NCBI RefSeq assembly: GCF_005484965.1
Contig: NZ_CP034036.1
Location: 2,914,001 to 2,978,000 of the forward strand
DNA from: Brenneria nigrifluens DSM 30175 = ATCC 13028
GTDB taxonomy: Bacteria; Pseudomonadota; Gammaproteobacteria; Enterobacterales; Enterobacteriaceae
Direction: 5' to 3'
Length of the DNA: 64,000 nt
Of this stretch, positions 25,761 to 32,131 are shown one piece after another. A model generated the notes under the pieces. It was not told the DNA's origin. It was given only the letters and a program-made list of their open reading frames with translations, and made no database searches. Both the position numbers and the translations under genes were made by a program. Numbering within the stretch: position 1 is the first letter of the stretch; each line of letters starts with the position of its first letter.

Positions 25761-25817
25761 GCGCGTCTCCTGTCGCTGATCTGATTAATCACAATCAGAT
25801 TTGTGTGGTGGTAATGG

Positions 25818-26024
25818 TTATGCTGCACCCTTATTCAAACCGTCACGGTTTTGATAAAGGGCCGGATCATATTTAAGGGCGCCGTTGGTAATGCGTTCCA
25901 GACGGGCGGCCCGGCGCTCGGGGATAACATCACCCCACCGAGAGACCGACGCCTGGGACACCCCCGCCGCCTCGGCTAATTTGGTTTTGCTGCCAAAAAA
26001 ATTTACCGCTTCAATTTTGAGCAC
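25818..26024 (-). CDS. YdaS/Cro-like DNA-binding protein
   Basis: This 68-residue protein starts at GTG 26024 with a strong AGGAGG site. Its helix-turn-helix (SKTKLAEAAGVSQASVSRWGD, residues 12-32) and the RRAARLERITNGALKYDPALY ending match Cro/YdaS proteins of Rac-like phages. It would bind the operators at 26055-26104 and oppose the divergently coded repressor in the lysis-lysogeny decision. In Rac, YdaS is also described as the antitoxin of YdaT. Confidence 0.85.
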   Translation of the reverse strand: MLKIEAVNFFGSKTKLAEAAGVSQASVSRWGDVIPERRAARLERITNGALKYDPALYQNRDGLNKGAA

Positions 26025-26054
26025 AATGACCTCCTTTCAGTAACTTTAATTTGG

Positions 26055-26104
26055 ACTTTATGGCTTAACAAATGCTAAGTCAATATAATTTATATTAAGC
26101 CATA
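26055..26104. promoter_or_regulatory. Immunity control region: divergent promoters and operators
   Basis: The leftward promoter reads TTGACT (26078-26083), 17 bp, TAAAGT (26055-26060) on the minus strand, toward the Cro-like gene. The rightward minus 10 TATAAT is at 26084-26089, which would start the repressor mRNA only a few nt before its ATG at 26104, so that mRNA is probably leaderless, like lambda cI from PRM. Operator candidates are the perfect 7-1-7 palindrome AATATAA-T-TTATATT (26082-26096) and the flanking inverted repeat TATGGCTTAA (26059-26068) / TTAAGCCATA (26095-26104). Confidence 0.7.
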
Positions 26105-26505
26105 TGAAAAATGACGCACTGCATGAGCGCATCAAGGCGCGTAGAACGGAACTTAACATGTCACAGCAGAAGCTTGCCGACGCCGTGAGGGTTTCGCATG
26201 TGACCATATTTAAGTGGGAAAACGGGGATACGGAGCCAAAAGGTAAAAACCTGTTTACTCTGAGTAAAGCTCTGAGATGCTCTCCAACATGGCTCCTTTA
26301 CGGTGATGAATCCAGCACACCAACTCCGGCGGACGAACTACCAACAGAGCTTGATGAAAGGCAGCAAAAATTGCTTTATCTATTTGATTCACTTCCAGAA
26401 TCAGAAAAAGAACGTCACCTATCAGACCTTGAATGTAAAGTGGATGGCTTTAATGCCTTATTTGAGGAACTGCTGACGGCAAGAAAAAAATCAAAGAAAA
26501 AATAG
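26104..26505 (+). CDS. Prophage repressor (CI/RacR-like)
   Basis: This 133-residue protein has an N-terminal HTH_3 domain (LNMSQQKLADAVRVSHVTIFKW, about residues 17-38, then NGDTEPKGKNLFTLSKAL). A helical C-terminal tail (LDERQQKLLYLFDSLPESEKER) replaces the LexA-like autocleavage domain of long CI proteins. It is therefore a short, RacR-type repressor, probably not inactivated by RecA self-cleavage. There is no Shine-Dalgarno before the ATG, in agreement with a leaderless mRNA. It maintains lysogeny by blocking the divergent early promoter. Confidence 0.85.
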   Translation: MKNDALHERIKARRTELNMSQQKLADAVRVSHVTIFKWENGDTEPKGKNLFTLSKALRCSPTWLLYGDESSTPTPADELPTELDERQQKLLYLFDSLPESEKERHLSDLECKVDGFNALFEELLTARKKSKKK

Positions 26506-26683
26506 ACGAACAATCATATCGTTAACTCAGCACTGACTTGCAACTTAACATTTTGCAAGTATTTTCTATTGCCAATTAACTTACCTTTGGTTAAGCTCAT
26601 TCCCATCAACGCAGCACAAACCATGCAGCAGTTGATCGGGTAAACGTTCTGGCAGCCGGGAAATAGCGGCAGGGGGAAAACGC

Positions 26684-26797
26684 ATGAGCAACGTAATTTT
26701 TGCATTGAAAGTGCTGGGTTTATGGATTGCGGCGGCGTCAGTGGCATCGATAGCGGTTGGCGGCGTAGTGGCGGTAATAGTCATCCCATTTTTATAA
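26684..26797 (+). CDS. Small single-span membrane protein (37 aa)
   Basis: A 37-residue reading frame starts MSNVIFALKVLGLWIAAASV and ends in VVAVIVIPFL, nearly all membrane-spanning. It is preceded by a very good ribosome site (AGGGGGAAAACGC). It is the first possible gene after the repressor on the plus strand. Small hydrophobic proteins occur at this site in lambdoid phages (superinfection exclusion or host-takeover roles are known there), but I do not know this one. Confidence 0.5.
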   Translation: MSNVIFALKVLGLWIAAASVASIAVGGVVAVIVIPFL

Positions 26798-27453
26798 GAA
26801 TTCACGTGGCCACGGCGGGAAAGTGTGGCGGGCAAGACCTTAATGATCGACCCGCTGGCCCGGCGTTATGGGTAGCACCAGGCGGTCGTAAGTTCTGACT
26901 TGCTGAGTCGGTAAAGCGACGCCGGAAAGCGTAACCGGCACTAATTGAGGGTGGCGACCGAATAATACGCTGACTTGCGGGAAAGACCGCAACTGAATTC
27001 GATTTGGAACGCTCTCCACTGTTCGCGGTGTGTTCTCCTGACGCATAGAGAGTCAATGCTAAGGCCGTCCGATGGCGCGTAAACGGGGTCAGCCTGCGTC
27101 CTCGATAAACCACGGATAAAACAGTGCCGCCCGCTCCACGTTACGGAGCACTTAATTCGGGACTGGATGGCTTACCACTTCAAGACGGTCCGTGTAAATG
27201 TCTACCAAGTGGCGCCCCGAGGCGATAGGTCGGTGACGGCTGGGAAAGACCAGCACACAACTGCAAGGGTACTGGCGTATGACAGGCTCATAACCTAACC
27301 CATACGTGCCGCGGCGCCAAACGTGGCAAGTGCCCTTTCAGTTGTGGTGAATGCGCAGGCTGATGCGCCGGGTCGCGCGGTTAAACTCCGCCGTGTTGCG
27401 CAAAGAGACAAAGGTATTGCCCGTGGTGATGTGGAAATCACCTTAACAGACTA
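26798..27453 (+). other. Long gene-free, hairpin-rich tract; possible structured RNA
   Basis: About 650 bp have no credible protein gene on either strand, unlike the tightly packed remainder of the phage. The plus strand contains several short GC-rich hairpins, two of which share the loop GAAAGA (TTGCGG-GAAAGA-CCGCAA near 26975-26992 and GCTGG-GAAAGA-CCAGC near 27239-27254). The tract ends at a terminator-like hairpin. It could be a long leader, a structured noncoding RNA or a decayed gene. I cannot choose without RNA or comparative data. Confidence 0.4.
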
Positions 27454-27491
27454 GGCGGTGCGGAGTTTCCCGGCCAATCCGCCATTTTTTT
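27454..27491 (+). terminator. Terminator-like hairpin ending the gene-free tract
   Basis: The stem GCGGA (27460-27464) pairs with TCCGC (27478-27482), with outer GGCGG/CCGCC pairing possible, and is followed by seven T residues. Read on the minus strand its loop side contains GGCCGGGAAAC, a degenerate form of the phage hairpin repeat. Confidence 0.6.
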
Positions 27492-27510
27492 CACCAGCAT
27501 ACAGACGTAA

Positions 27511-27538
27511 AAAAGCCCGCCGTTAGGCAGGCTTCTTT
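27511..27538. terminator. Bidirectional hairpin before the early operon
   Basis: AAGCCCGCC-GTTA-GGCAGGCTT forms a 9-bp stem with one mismatch. The T run is stronger on the minus strand (six T), so it may stop leftward transcription. Confidence 0.5.
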
Positions 27539-27540
27539 AC

Positions 27541-27595
27541 CCCGGAAACCGACCAAAGTCACCGGGAAGCTGCGGCAACCGACCAAAGTCGCCGC
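27541..27595 (+). repeat. Tandem stem-loops with identical loop AACCGACCAAAGTC
   Basis: Hairpin 1 is CCCGG/CCGGG (27541-27545 with 27562-27566) and hairpin 2 is GCGGC/GCCGC (27572-27576 with 27591-27595). The stems differ in sequence but both pair fully, while the 14-nt loop core is identical. This covariation indicates selection for RNA (or cruciform) structure with a recognised loop. Hairpin 1 contains GGAAACCGACC, the core of the late-gene hairpins. Confidence 0.7.
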
Positions 27596-27607
27596 GAGGC
27601 AAGACCA
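27596..27607 (+). promoter_or_regulatory. Start-codon box, copy 5 (no adjacent ATG)
   Basis: GAGGCAAGACCA follows hairpin 2 directly but is followed by ATACC rather than ATG. A further hairpin GCCGAT-ACCG-ATCGGC lies at 27621-27636. This copy shows that the box can exist away from a start codon. Confidence 0.55.
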
Positions 27608-27657
27608 ATACCAACCAAAGGCCGATACCGATCGGCTGTGATTATACGAGGATCGCT

Positions 27658-27978
27658 ATGAAAGCGCCAGATATCACCGAAATCGAAGTTACTCTCTACT
27701 TTCACCAATGTCCGTATTCAAAAAATATCGTAGTAACTACGTGTGACATGTCACAGCAAGGTTACACGTTGCTTGGCACCCACACCGACACCTTTCCTGT
27801 CCCTCAAGTATCCCCTGTCGATCTGATTAACCTACAGATCGACACACTCAAAAATCAGCAACAAAAAATTTTAGCTGATGCGCAAATTAAAGCCGGTGAA
27901 CTGGAAGACAAAATCCAGCGCCTACTTTGCATTGAACATCAGCCGTCTTTCGATAAAAAACGCCACATCCCATTTTAA
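27658..27978 (+). CDS. First protein of the early operon, unknown
   Basis: This 106-residue protein starts MKAPDITEIEVTLYFHQCPY. It has a beta-rich N-terminal half with GYTLLGTHTDTFPVPQ and a C-terminal coiled coil (IDTLKNQQQKILADAQIKAGELEDKIQRLL, residues of about 61-90). The pattern resembles small early proteins of lambdoid phages of unknown role. AGGATCGCT serves as its ribosome site. It follows the tandem stem-loops by about 60 bp. Confidence 0.6.
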   Translation: MKAPDITEIEVTLYFHQCPYSKNIVVTTCDMSQQGYTLLGTHTDTFPVPQVSPVDLINLQIDTLKNQQQKILADAQIKAGELEDKIQRLLCIEHQPSFDKKRHIPF

Positions 27979-27984
27979 CTAATC

Positions 27985-27996
27985 GAGGCAAGACCA
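27985..27996 (+). promoter_or_regulatory. Start-codon box, copy 6
   Basis: GAGGCAAGACCA is directly joined to the ATG at 27997. Confidence 0.75.
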
Positions 27997-28863
27997 ATGA
28001 AGATCACCAAAAAACAGGTAAACAAATACGCATGCAGTGACGGCGGTGAGTGGTTCGCCGAGAGATTCCCACAAGGTGGCGAATATGGCGACATTATTCA
28101 GGCACTAAATGCAGACAAGCGTTATGAGTGGGCCCGATGGGGTGCAAGCCAGGCGTATAGCCTGTTTCTGCTCGGCAAGGCGACCACTGAATTCATTAAA
28201 GCAGAAACCGCAACCACCGACGCGATGATTGATGAATTGAACGGATTGGAATTCCCGCCAGACCAGGTTGATGTGAGTAGTGATGCAGGGGAAGACGGCG
28301 CCCGGATTGGCAGCAGCGGCTACGACGCCCGGATTGGCAGCAGCGGCAACGGCGCCCAGATTGGCAGCAGCGGCTACGGCGCCCGGATTGGCAGCAGCGG
28401 CAACGACGCCCAGATTGGCAGCAGCGGCAACGACGCCCGGATTGGCAGCAGCGGCTACGGCGCCCGGATTGGCAGCAGCGGCAACGACGCCCAGATTGGC
28501 AGCAGCGGCAACGACGCCCAGATTGGCAGCAGCGGCTACGGCGCCCGGATTGGCAGCAGCGGCTACGGCGCCCGGATTGGCAGCAGCGGCTACGGCGCCC
28601 GGATTGGCAGCAGCGGCTACGGCGCCCGGATTGGCAGCAGCGGCTACGGCGCCCGGATTGAAGCTACTGGAGAAAAACCCATTATTGCCGCCGCTGGCTC
28701 CGTAAGCCGGTTGGCGCTTGGCGAGGGTGGCTGCGCTGCTGTGCCATATAGCGACGGGGAGCGAACCCGTTTTGCTATCGCGTATGTCGGTGAGAACGGT
28801 ATTAAGGCTGGCGTAGCGTATTGCGTCAACGATAACGGCCAATTCATCGAAGTCAAAGAATAA
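27997..28863 (+). CDS. Phage protein with 9-residue beta-solenoid-like repeats
   Basis: This 288-residue protein has three parts. Residues 1-100 are a helical domain (YACSDGGEWFAERFPQGGEY, ADKRYEWARWGASQAYSLF). Residues of about 102-218 are thirteen near-perfect 9-mers A[R/Q]IGSSG[Y/N][G/D] plus one degenerate copy. The last 70 residues (ALGEGGCAAVPYSDGERTRFAIAYVGENGIKAG) form a compact beta domain. The alternating hydrophobic A/I pattern every nine residues suggests a stacked beta helix. Similar repeat-bearing proteins occur in enterobacterial phages without known function. Copy number can change by slippage because units are 27 bp and nearly identical. Confidence 0.75.
   Translation: MKITKKQVNKYACSDGGEWFAERFPQGGEYGDIIQALNADKRYEWARWGASQAYSLFLLGKATTEFIKAETATTDAMIDELNGLEFPPDQVDVSSDAGEDGARIGSSGYDARIGSSGNGAQIGSSGYGARIGSSGNDAQIGSSGNDARIGSSGYGARIGSSGNDAQIGSSGNDAQIGSSGYGARIGSSGYGARIGSSGYGARIGSSGYGARIGSSGYGARIEATGEKPIIAAAGSVSRLALGEGGCAAVPYSDGERTRFAIAYVGENGIKAGVAYCVNDNGQFIEVKE
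28300..28677 (+). repeat. 27-bp minisatellite inside the coding sequence (13 units plus 1 partial)
   Basis: In-frame units of GCC CGG ATT GGC AGC AGC and variants alternate Tyr/Asn and Gly/Asp at two positions. The last four full units are almost identical, which suggests recent tandem expansion at the 3' side. Confidence 0.9.
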
Positions 28864-28898
28864 CCCACCGGGCCGACCACCCGTTATCAAACTTAGTA

Positions 28899-28910
28899 GA
28901 GGCAAGACCA
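28899..28910 (+). promoter_or_regulatory. Start-codon box, copy 7
   Basis: GAGGCAAGACCA lies 2 nt before the ATG at 28913. Confidence 0.75.
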
Positions 28911-28912
28911 AT

Positions 28913-31003
28913 ATGACAATCTACGTATTACTCTTTGAACCAAAAAAATCGGCTCAGAAAGACGGCGCCGTATCACTGGCTACCGCCATTGAAGCAAAAA
29001 ACCAAAAGCTGGCTATCATGGCTGCAACCGTGCAACTGGAGGCAGAGTTCCCTGGCGCCAGCGATAACTTTTTCAATCCTAAAGTTATTGAGGATGCTGT
29101 CGGCTCCCCGCGCCCGGCCGTTGGTGTGTTTGATGAACAATTCCCCGTTGAAAACGAACTAATTGACGGCGCATGGCGGCGCAAGGAACGCCCCACCACG
29201 CAAGTGAATGATCCCGTCGATTTTTCTGCCCTATCGTTACGTGAAAGAATCGCTGCAATCGCTCTGTATGAACAGACTGAAATTAACGAACACGAATTCT
29301 CAATGGTGTGTGATTACCTCGATCTACCTGCTGAGGATGGCGACGCGGACGCCGATAAAATCATTCGTGTGTTGAGTGGCATTAACGCGCTGGAACAGGC
29401 CAGTGATGAATTACTACTCGCTGTAGTGAATGGCGTTAAAGCCCAATTCCCATCCATTGCAGATACATCAATCCTCGCGATAAACGCTTTTGTTGATAAA
29501 TTGACAGGCTCCACCGGTGAGGATGTTTCTGCGCAAAAACCATCGATCTCTGGGTTGGATCGTGAGCGTCAGTACACCCACACATACGCAATGCTCGACA
29601 AAGAGATCGCCGCCGCTCTGGTACGCGATACTGAACACTGCTGGGAACTAACCGCCGATCATGTCCGTGAATCTAACATTCTGATTAATCAGAATGGTGA
29701 AGAGTTTCAGCGCTGGTCTATGGAACTGCGTGTGGCAGAAAACGCGCTAAAAATCCCCCGTCCTGTTGTTTTCGCCTTGATCCGTGAGGGTAAAAAGCGC
29801 CCTGAATTGTTGAGGGACGCAAACGCACGCCACCAGTTTGTTATTGATTTTCTGGCTGAACATATGCCAGCAGAAACGAGCGATAACGCCTCAAATCAGG
29901 GCGAAAAAACGGAAGTGTCCGACGCAACAAAAACAGCGGATATATCAACGACAATACCAAATACCGCAACAAATCTGGACTTAGGCGCAACAATTACGCC
30001 CAAAAACGACAAGTCAGCACCTAAAGAACCACCAGTCAGTGACAGCACCGAGCAACAAGCAAAAGAGACGCTAGATCAGTTGGGTTATGGTGTTTATGCC
30101 ACCCAACCAGCAACAGCGCAAACAGAAAATTTTCAGCAGCGCGCTACGGCGATAGAGGCTGAGATAGAGAGTAAACCCGCTGATGCGCAAGAAAATCTGT
30201 CTATCTGGAAACGCGTCCAGCGCACCGATCCTAAATACACAAAGGCGCTATCTGGCGCCGGGTTTGACGGCACCAGTATCAACAGTGAATACATGATAAT
30301 GCGGGCTACTGAAATATTTGGCCCGATCGGTACTGGCTGGGGTTATCGCGTACTGGAAGAGAAAATGATACCGGGCGCCCCATTATCGGAAACTATTTTT
30401 GACGACAACAAAAAATTCGTCGGAACCCGACTACTACGTGATGCTGACGGTTCGCTGATTAGCGAACTTAACCATTCATTAAAAATCCTGTTCTGGTATG
30501 TGACAGACACAGACAACCGAGCGAAAATTGAAAGTTACGGTGCCACTCCGTACCTGATGAAAACCAAAAACGGTATTAAGGCTGATTCAGAGGTTGTTAA
30601 GAAAAGCCTGACTGATGCTATTAAGAAAGCGCTCTCCCTTCTCGGTTTCAGCGCTGACGTTTGGTTGGGGATGCACGATAACCCGGAATACCTCGCTGAT
30701 AATAAAGTCGAATTTGATATCAAGAACGCCAGCGACAAAGCTGAAGATGTTGTGCGGCTACGCGCCGAACTGGACGAAAAACTATCCCGCGTGGCAAACA
30801 CTCTCGAAAACTCTGTCAGCCAGAATGAGGCAACGAAAGTGTACGGAACAATTGCCCGCGAAGTTGAAGTACACCGCAAAAATGCAGAATCAAAAGGCGA
30901 TACCGAACATGCCAAATATCTAGCCGGTCGCCTGCGACGCCTGAACCAAATCAAAGACGAGCGCATTGCCGCGCTCAAAGCCAAAGAAGGGGAAAACGCA
31001 TGA
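28913..31003 (+). CDS. Large early protein with possible Rad52-like annealing domain
   Basis: This 696-residue protein has an N-terminal region of about 300 residues (IYVLLFEPKKSAQKDGAVSL onwards) faintly recalling the non-catalytic half of RecE-type exonuclease VIII. A disordered serine/threonine/glutamine linker follows at about 315-430. Residues of about 435-600 (IWKRVQRTDPKYTKALSGAG, EYMIMRATEIFGPIGTGWGY, then SLTDAIKKALSLLGFSADVW) resemble phage Rad52/Sak-like single-strand annealing proteins. A helical tail ends it. I see no RecE nuclease motif. Annealing phage recombinase is my best call. It overlaps the Gp157-like gene by 4 bp, a usual recombination-gene neighbour. Confidence 0.55.
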   Translation: MTIYVLLFEPKKSAQKDGAVSLATAIEAKNQKLAIMAATVQLEAEFPGASDNFFNPKVIEDAVGSPRPAVGVFDEQFPVENELIDGAWRRKERPTTQVNDPVDFSALSLRERIAAIALYEQTEINEHEFSMVCDYLDLPAEDGDADADKIIRVLSGINALEQASDELLLAVVNGVKAQFPSIADTSILAINAFVDKLTGSTGEDVSAQKPSISGLDRERQYTHTYAMLDKEIAAALVRDTEHCWELTADHVRESNILINQNGEEFQRWSMELRVAENALKIPRPVVFALIREGKKRPELLRDANARHQFVIDFLAEHMPAETSDNASNQGEKTEVSDATKTADISTTIPNTATNLDLGATITPKNDKSAPKEPPVSDSTEQQAKETLDQLGYGVYATQPATAQTENFQQRATAIEAEIESKPADAQENLSIWKRVQRTDPKYTKALSGAGFDGTSINSEYMIMRATEIFGPIGTGWGYRVLEEKMIPGAPLSETIFDDNKKFVGTRLLRDADGSLISELNHSLKILFWYVTDTDNRAKIESYGATPYLMKTKNGIKADSEVVKKSLTDAIKKALSLLGFSADVWLGMHDNPEYLADNKVEFDIKNASDKAEDVVRLRAELDEKLSRVANTLENSVSQNEATKVYGTIAREVEVHRKNAESKGDTEHAKYLAGRLRRLNQIKDERIAALKAKEGENA

Positions 31004-31500
31004 GTATCACCGCTATTGCATTAGCAAATGACATGAAGAAGTTACAGGAACTATTGGAAACTTCCGACGAAATTACGCCGGAAATGATCGCCGACACGAT
31101 GGAAGGGGTGGAACTGGAACTGGCGGATAAGCTGGACGCCGCTTATGTCCACGTTCGAAACCTGGAGGGACTGGCTAAAACTTGTGATGAGGAAGCCAAG
31201 CGTCTCGCCGATCGTAAAAAGTCATTCGAGAACCGGGCGAAGTCGATCAAACAGTATGTTCTCAACTGCCTGTTAATAGCCGGTCTGGACAAACTCAAGA
31301 CCACGACAAACACATTTACCGCCCGTAAAGGCATTGCCAGCGTCGTTATTGATAATGAAGGTTTGTTGCCGGATGAGTTAGTGACAGTGCAAACGGTGGT
31401 CGCGCCGGATAAAAAAGCCATTAAGGAGGCCATTGAAACCGGCGTAGATGTTCCTGGTGCGCACATTGAAATCGGAGCGCGTTCTCTTCAAGTACGGTAA
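31000..31500 (+). CDS. Siphovirus Gp157-family protein
   Basis: This 166-residue coiled-coil protein (DMKKLQELLETSDEITPEMI, then LAKTCDEEAKRLADRKKSFENRA at about residues 59-81) is followed by a beta domain ending VPGAHIEIGARSLQVR. This is the Gp157 family, named from a Streptococcus thermophilus phage protein linked to phage-resistance phenotypes and often coded next to single-strand annealing proteins. The start overlaps the preceding stop as ATGA, implying coupled expression. Confidence 0.8.
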   Translation: MSITAIALANDMKKLQELLETSDEITPEMIADTMEGVELELADKLDAAYVHVRNLEGLAKTCDEEAKRLADRKKSFENRAKSIKQYVLNCLLIAGLDKLKTTTNTFTARKGIASVVIDNEGLLPDELVTVQTVVAPDKKAIKEAIETGVDVPGAHIEIGARSLQVR

Positions 31501-31519
31501 CGGCTGACCACCGTTTGAC

Positions 31520-31531
31520 GAGGCAAGACCA
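31520..31531 (+). promoter_or_regulatory. Start-codon box, copy 8
   Basis: GAGGCAAGACCA is directly joined to the ATG at 31532. Confidence 0.75.
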
Positions 31532-31708
31532 ATGCTAAAAATGTCAGCACAGCGGGGAGACGTGATTCACGTTGTTTTCTCTGACGGACAAAACGGAATG
31601 ATCATGATTCAGTCACGCAGTGAACTGGCCTTTCATTTTCCGCAATCCGTCAGAGTTTCACGCGAAAAACGCCAGGCCAAAAACCTGATTAATCGTAATC
31701 AGAAATAA
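31532..31708 (+). CDS. Small early protein (58 aa), unknown
   Basis: A 58-codon frame (start MLKMSAQRGDVIHVVFSDGQ, end KNLINRNQK) directly follows a perfect GAGGCAAGACCA box. The sequence suggests a small beta barrel (VIHVVFSDGQNGMIMIQS) with a basic tail and could bind nucleic acid. Support comes from the box, the spacing and the residue composition. Confidence 0.55.
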   Translation: MLKMSAQRGDVIHVVFSDGQNGMIMIQSRSELAFHFPQSVRVSREKRQAKNLINRNQK

Positions 31709-31753
31709 GCCACCCCACCCTATAGCATTGTGGCCTCAACTACGGAGGTCACA

Positions 31754-31963
31754 ATGCAGCCATGGCAACCAGGTAAACGCCTGTTAAGCGAATTCGATAT
31801 CAAGATCGGCCGGCTGTCCGCCAGCGTGAGGAAATCCAGGCTTACGCAACAGGATATAGACCAGTCCTGCGCGGCGGCAGACGCGATAATTGACAGACTA
31901 AGGCAAGACCACAATGAACGATCTATTAACCGACGACGAGTTGATAGAAATGACCGGGTATAA
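31754..31963 (+). CDS. Small helical early protein, unknown
   Basis: This 69-residue protein starts at the ATG at 31754 with a good ACGGAGGTCACA site (MQPWQPGKRLLSEFDIKIG). It is helical and basic at the C terminus (INRRRVDRN). It overlaps the next gene by 50 nt in another frame, and that gene's box encodes its RQDHN. It lies close to the integrase, so a role in excision control is possible. Confidence 0.45.
   Translation: MQPWQPGKRLLSEFDIKIGRLSASVRKSRLTQQDIDQSCAAADAIIDRLRQDHNERSINRRRVDRNDRV
31900..31911 (+). promoter_or_regulatory. Start-codon box, copy 9 (AAGGCAAGACCA)
   Basis: One mismatch at the first position; the ATG at 31914 follows after 2 nt. This is the last copy before the integrase. 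Confidence 0.65.
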
Positions 31964-32129
31964 ATATCCGTCAAAGCAGTGCGACTCCCTAAATCGCGCC
32001 GGGATCATGTTTGTCCGGCGCCGCGATGGGAAACCCCGGGTGACGTGGACGGCCGTCAACGCCGCCCTATCAGGCGTTAGGCCTGCAGTCGAAGAAGATG
32101 CCGAGCGCCCTAATTTTGACGCGATATAA
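31914..32129 (+). CDS. DUF4224-like, putative excisionase-type protein
   Basis: This 71-residue protein has LLTDDELIEMTGYKYPSKQC and FVRRRDGKPRVTWTAV, the pattern of the DUF4224 family. Members are small winged-helix-like proteins encoded immediately before phage integrases, probably acting as recombination directionality factors. It ends 2 bp before the integrase. No separate excisionase is seen, so this is the best candidate. Confidence 0.7.
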   Translation: MNDLLTDDELIEMTGYKYPSKQCDSLNRAGIMFVRRRDGKPRVTWTAVNAALSGVRPAVEEDAERPNFDAI

Positions 32130-32131
32130 TC

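Noticed and set aside
14893..27754. The 12-bp palindrome GTGACATGTCAC occurs twice (14893-14904 and 27743-27754)
   Set aside because: One copy is inside a coding sequence, the two sit in unrelated contexts, and a 12-bp palindrome is expected by chance several times in this window.
28300..28677. Possible CRISPR array
   Set aside because: The 27-bp units abut without spacers, are in frame with a gene and vary only at codon positions, so they are a coding minisatellite.
28105..28911. A 268-codon frame antisense to the repeat gene, with an AAANPGAV repeat
   Set aside because: It is only the reverse reading of the 27-bp repeats; it has no ribosome site and no independent protein features.
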